Assembly (NCBI GenBank): GCA_015501605.1
Contig: JADNRZ010000024.1
Coordinates: 620,001 to 684,000 of the forward strand
Length of the DNA: 64,000 bases
Origin: Panaeolus papilionaceus
Lineage: Eukaryota > Basidiomycota > Agaricomycetes > Agaricales
Direction: 5' to 3'
This document shows positions 61,436-64,000 of the stretch, piece by piece (position 1 is the first letter of the stretch; every line of letters begins with the position of its first letter). Made by a program: the position numbers and the translations under genes. The notes beneath the pieces are model-generated. The model had not been told where the DNA came from and did not search any database. It worked only from the letters and a program-made list of their open reading frames with translations.

Positions 61436-64000
61436 CCCTTGTATACCTCCTCCCATTCCTCATTTCATCTGTCCCCGCATCTCTCCACGAATCCCTCCTG
61501 TCCGGATCCCGATACTGACTCTTATCCTTCCCCATCTCTCTATCATTATCCCTCTTCGAGCTCTTATCAGACATGCCCCTTCCACGCTTCTCCGACCCAC
61601 CACCACCATCAGTATATCTACCCCCACCGCTCTCTTCTCACTCCTCACAGTCATTCCCACTCGGCACTTCCAACCTCGCCAATAAACTCCTGCTCATTCC
61701 TCTTCTTCGCATATAACGAGAACCCAAACTGCATTTTTTGGGGTTCTATAGGAGCCCCCTTCGGCGCTTGGGGTGCCGCGTTGGCCTTCACCTTCCACTC
61801 GCATTCGTCCTACTCCCAAACCAATCACGCTCATGTTCATTCACCCTCTCCTCACGTTTCTGCAACGCCAATCTCGCCTTCACCATCGCCTTCTTCCCCA
61901 CCTGATCCAGCGCATCGTCCTGTTGTTCATTAACATAATCATCTACACGCCTAGGCTTTGTCGCTGACTTTGATTTTTTGTGTTGGCTTTGTGAGGTAGG
62001 GTTCCAGAAGGGGCTTTTCATCAAGTCGCCCTTGCCCAACAACAAGCCCTTCTTCTCCAGGCATCGCGCGAGGGCGGCATGTCGCTGAGCCTTGGAGAAG
62101 TATTCGTAGACCCGCCACCATGTTGGACATTCCTGGGTGAGCGAAGTGCAGGGGAGGCTGTGAGGGGAGGGGATGTTTTGAGAAGATGGGAGATTTTGGT
62201 GAGAGTAACGGGGTTTGGTCGAGATTAGGATAAAATATGCAAAAAAAATAAATTAGACTAATAGGAATCAGGAGATATAATGACTAACCTCAGTCTTGTG
62301 AAAAGACGAGAAACAACGATCGCACTCCTAGTCCCGTAGCACGCCCCAAGCGTCAATTGAGGCAGTTCTGTAGCGATTATATTTAGGGTCAATAAATAAA
62401 AGGTAAATTACAATACAAAGAAAGGGATGCACGTACAGCGTTAATATGCCCCTTCATACCACATGTAAAATAGACTTTGATGATTGGACATGAGCGCGTA
62501 GAGTGTTCGTTGCATGCACTGTATGTCAGGCACTAGAGGTAGATTCGCGTCAGTGTTGTGGCAAATGAATAAACGACGTCGATAAAAGAATTGTCAGGAC
62601 AAAAGCCAAACAAATGGAGTTGAGTGAAACGTCGTCGGTAGATGGAAAAAGGAAAAGAAAAAAAGAAGGGAGAAAGAGGGAAAGAGGGAAAAACCATTCA
62701 CTCACACCACTGTCTTATGTTCATCCTCCGCGCCGAATTCTTACACGCCGCCCTCCTTAACGGGGCATTCGGATTGGGCGTTACATCGAAATAGCGAGTG
62801 ATACCCTATATAAGTATTATCAGTGGTTTATTCAACCAATTTGAAGAGTAGATTGAAAAAGAAAGAGAAATCAACGCACCCTAACATCGTCATAATCCAA
62901 ATACTCAATGCCCTCTTCCTGCTCCTCCTCGCCCTCCTTTCCTGCTTCCCCATCCTCCCCTGTCCCTCCGCTCCAACCCTCCGCTTGTCAATAATCTGCA
63001 CAGGCGTGCTCCTGAGCACCGTAACATGTGAAGGAACAAAGCAATTTCGTATCCTACACCGCGTCAGGGGCAATAGACGAGTCAAGAGCGACAGCGAGCG
63101 TGGTGTCGATGAGAACGGTGGGGATGGCAGCGGGCGTTAGGTCGATGAAGAAAACGCTGGAGGTATCCGCTTTGGGTAGCCGTTTGGGTGGGGGTGGGGG
63201 TGCTGGTGCTGGTGCTAGTTTGGAGAGCTGTGAGGGTGATTGAGTTTGGGACTGCGACAGAGATAGAGATTATCGCTTCCCCCTCGTCTCTTTCGTCGTT
63301 TCCTCTCCCCAGATTCGTCTTGCCTTGAGACCTGGGCTTCACGCTCGTCGAAGAATCTGACTAGCTGTTCTGGTCTTGCCTCTGATTTTAGTTATGGTTT
63401 TTACATGGCGACTCGGGCGTGGGTGGAGGTGGAGGTTTTGATTTTCCCTTTCTCGTTGTGTCGCCGTTTCTCGCTCTGACCGTGCATCTTCAGAGTTCTG
63501 TTGCGCTTGCCCCTGCTCCTCGACACCCTCCATCTTATCGTCACCCCGACCCTCATTCTTGAGCCTTCATCTCTCATTCTTCTAATCCCACCTCTGCTTC
63601 CTCTCCCTCGTCGCGTTTTCCCTTCTCTCCGTTCCTCTCTTGCTCGTTCTTCGCCTTCTACTTGTTCTTCTCCCCTCTCTCTCTTTCCCTTCTCCCTATC
63701 GTTTTCCTCTCCCTCCCCACCTACACTCTTCTCCCTACCACTCATCTCCGTTGCTTTCTCCTCCCACATCGCAGGCGACTTTCTCCTCCACGATCCTTCT
63801 CGGCGCCGCTGTATTCACAACCTCCACCACCTCACGGCTACTTTTCATTCCGATTCTGCTATCTCCGTTTTACACCTGTGACTCCGAGTCGGGGGCTTCG
63901 GTCTGGGTTGTGGTTTGTGCGCCTGTTGTCGTTGGTGGTGGTGATGTAGAATTGGCATTAAGATAGGGCTTGTCTGGGGAGATTCTGGGTTCGGAATTGG
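61436..64000 (-). pseudogene. Air1/Air2-like zinc-knuckle gene, copy 4, running off the window
   Basis: From the 3' end: Arg-Asp tail (61436-61574), an intact DALDQVGKKAMVKARLALQK segment (about 61860-61925), then LLGKGD joined directly to LMKSPFWNPTSQSQ. The last CCHC knuckle (EWCYNCGG in copy 2) is therefore deleted. Further 5' are CGMKGHINA near 62450 and a knuckle with a lost cysteine (CLTYSACNEHSTRSC, 62490-62540). FVPSHVTVLRSTPVQIID near 62990-63030 is a segment typical of fungal Air proteins and better kept here than in copies 1-3. The charged N-terminal region (63401-63769) follows. The start lies beyond 64000. Confidence 0.6.

Noticed and set aside
1..64000. tRNA, rRNA, CRISPR, riboswitch or bacterial-type operon signals.
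   Set aside because: None was found by reading. The DNA is eukaryotic nuclear, and no cloverleaf with A and B boxes was recognised, though a covariance-model scan was not possible.

Overview
This window is nuclear DNA of a filamentous basidiomycete, most probably a mushroom-forming Agaricomycete. The evidence is dense short introns (about 50-70 nt, GT-AG with CTRAY branch sites), Agaricomycete-type protein families (NACHT NLR-like STAND ATPases, a KDZ transposase with a linked TET/JBP dioxygenase, a fungal Air-type zinc-knuckle protein) and eukaryotic housekeeping genes. No operons, RNA genes or CRISPR arrays were seen.

Layout. Positions 196-8931 are ordinary single-copy chromosome: a UapA-type purine permease (minus), the Mediator kinase CDK8/Ssn3 (minus) and, divergent from it, a class I histone deacetylase of the Rpd3 type (plus). 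From about 6.4 kb to the right edge the window is a tandem segmental amplification with a basic period of about 11 kb. Each unit reads HDAC or an HDAC remnant (+), a fragment of the Air gene (-) in units 2-4 only, a NACHT gene (+), a small unknown gene called Z here (-), and an Air1/2-like zinc-knuckle gene (-). NACHT copies start at 9614 (A), 20649 (B), 33167 (C) and 57324 (D). A, B and C can be spliced into open frames of 1041, 1014 and 1024 residues. D has a frameshift and a stop. The HDAC is intact only in unit 1. The Air copies all look damaged.

Mobile DNA has broken up the array. Unit 2 carries a 1.63 kb Helitron-like insertion (25852-27482). A 58 bp near-perfect hairpin with a 9 bp direct repeat lies at 40920-40977. 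Unit 4 is split by a 12,914 bp KDZ DNA transposon (43504-56417) with 317 bp terminal inverted repeats and an 8 bp target duplication. It carries a KDZ transposase, a divergently transcribed TET/JBP-family dioxygenase with its key catalytic residues, a gene with two RNase H1 N-terminal (viroplasmin-like) domains, and a long gene of unknown function. Its transposase is itself interrupted by a 1.46 kb non-autonomous element.

Interpretation. The NACHT genes are the one component kept open in three of four units while their passengers decayed, and copy D is a patchwork of A-, C- and B-like segments. This fits birth-and-death evolution with gene conversion in an NLR array. The KDZ transposon brings a candidate 5-methylcytosine oxidase into the array. 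Both points are inference from sequence; expression and activity are unknown.
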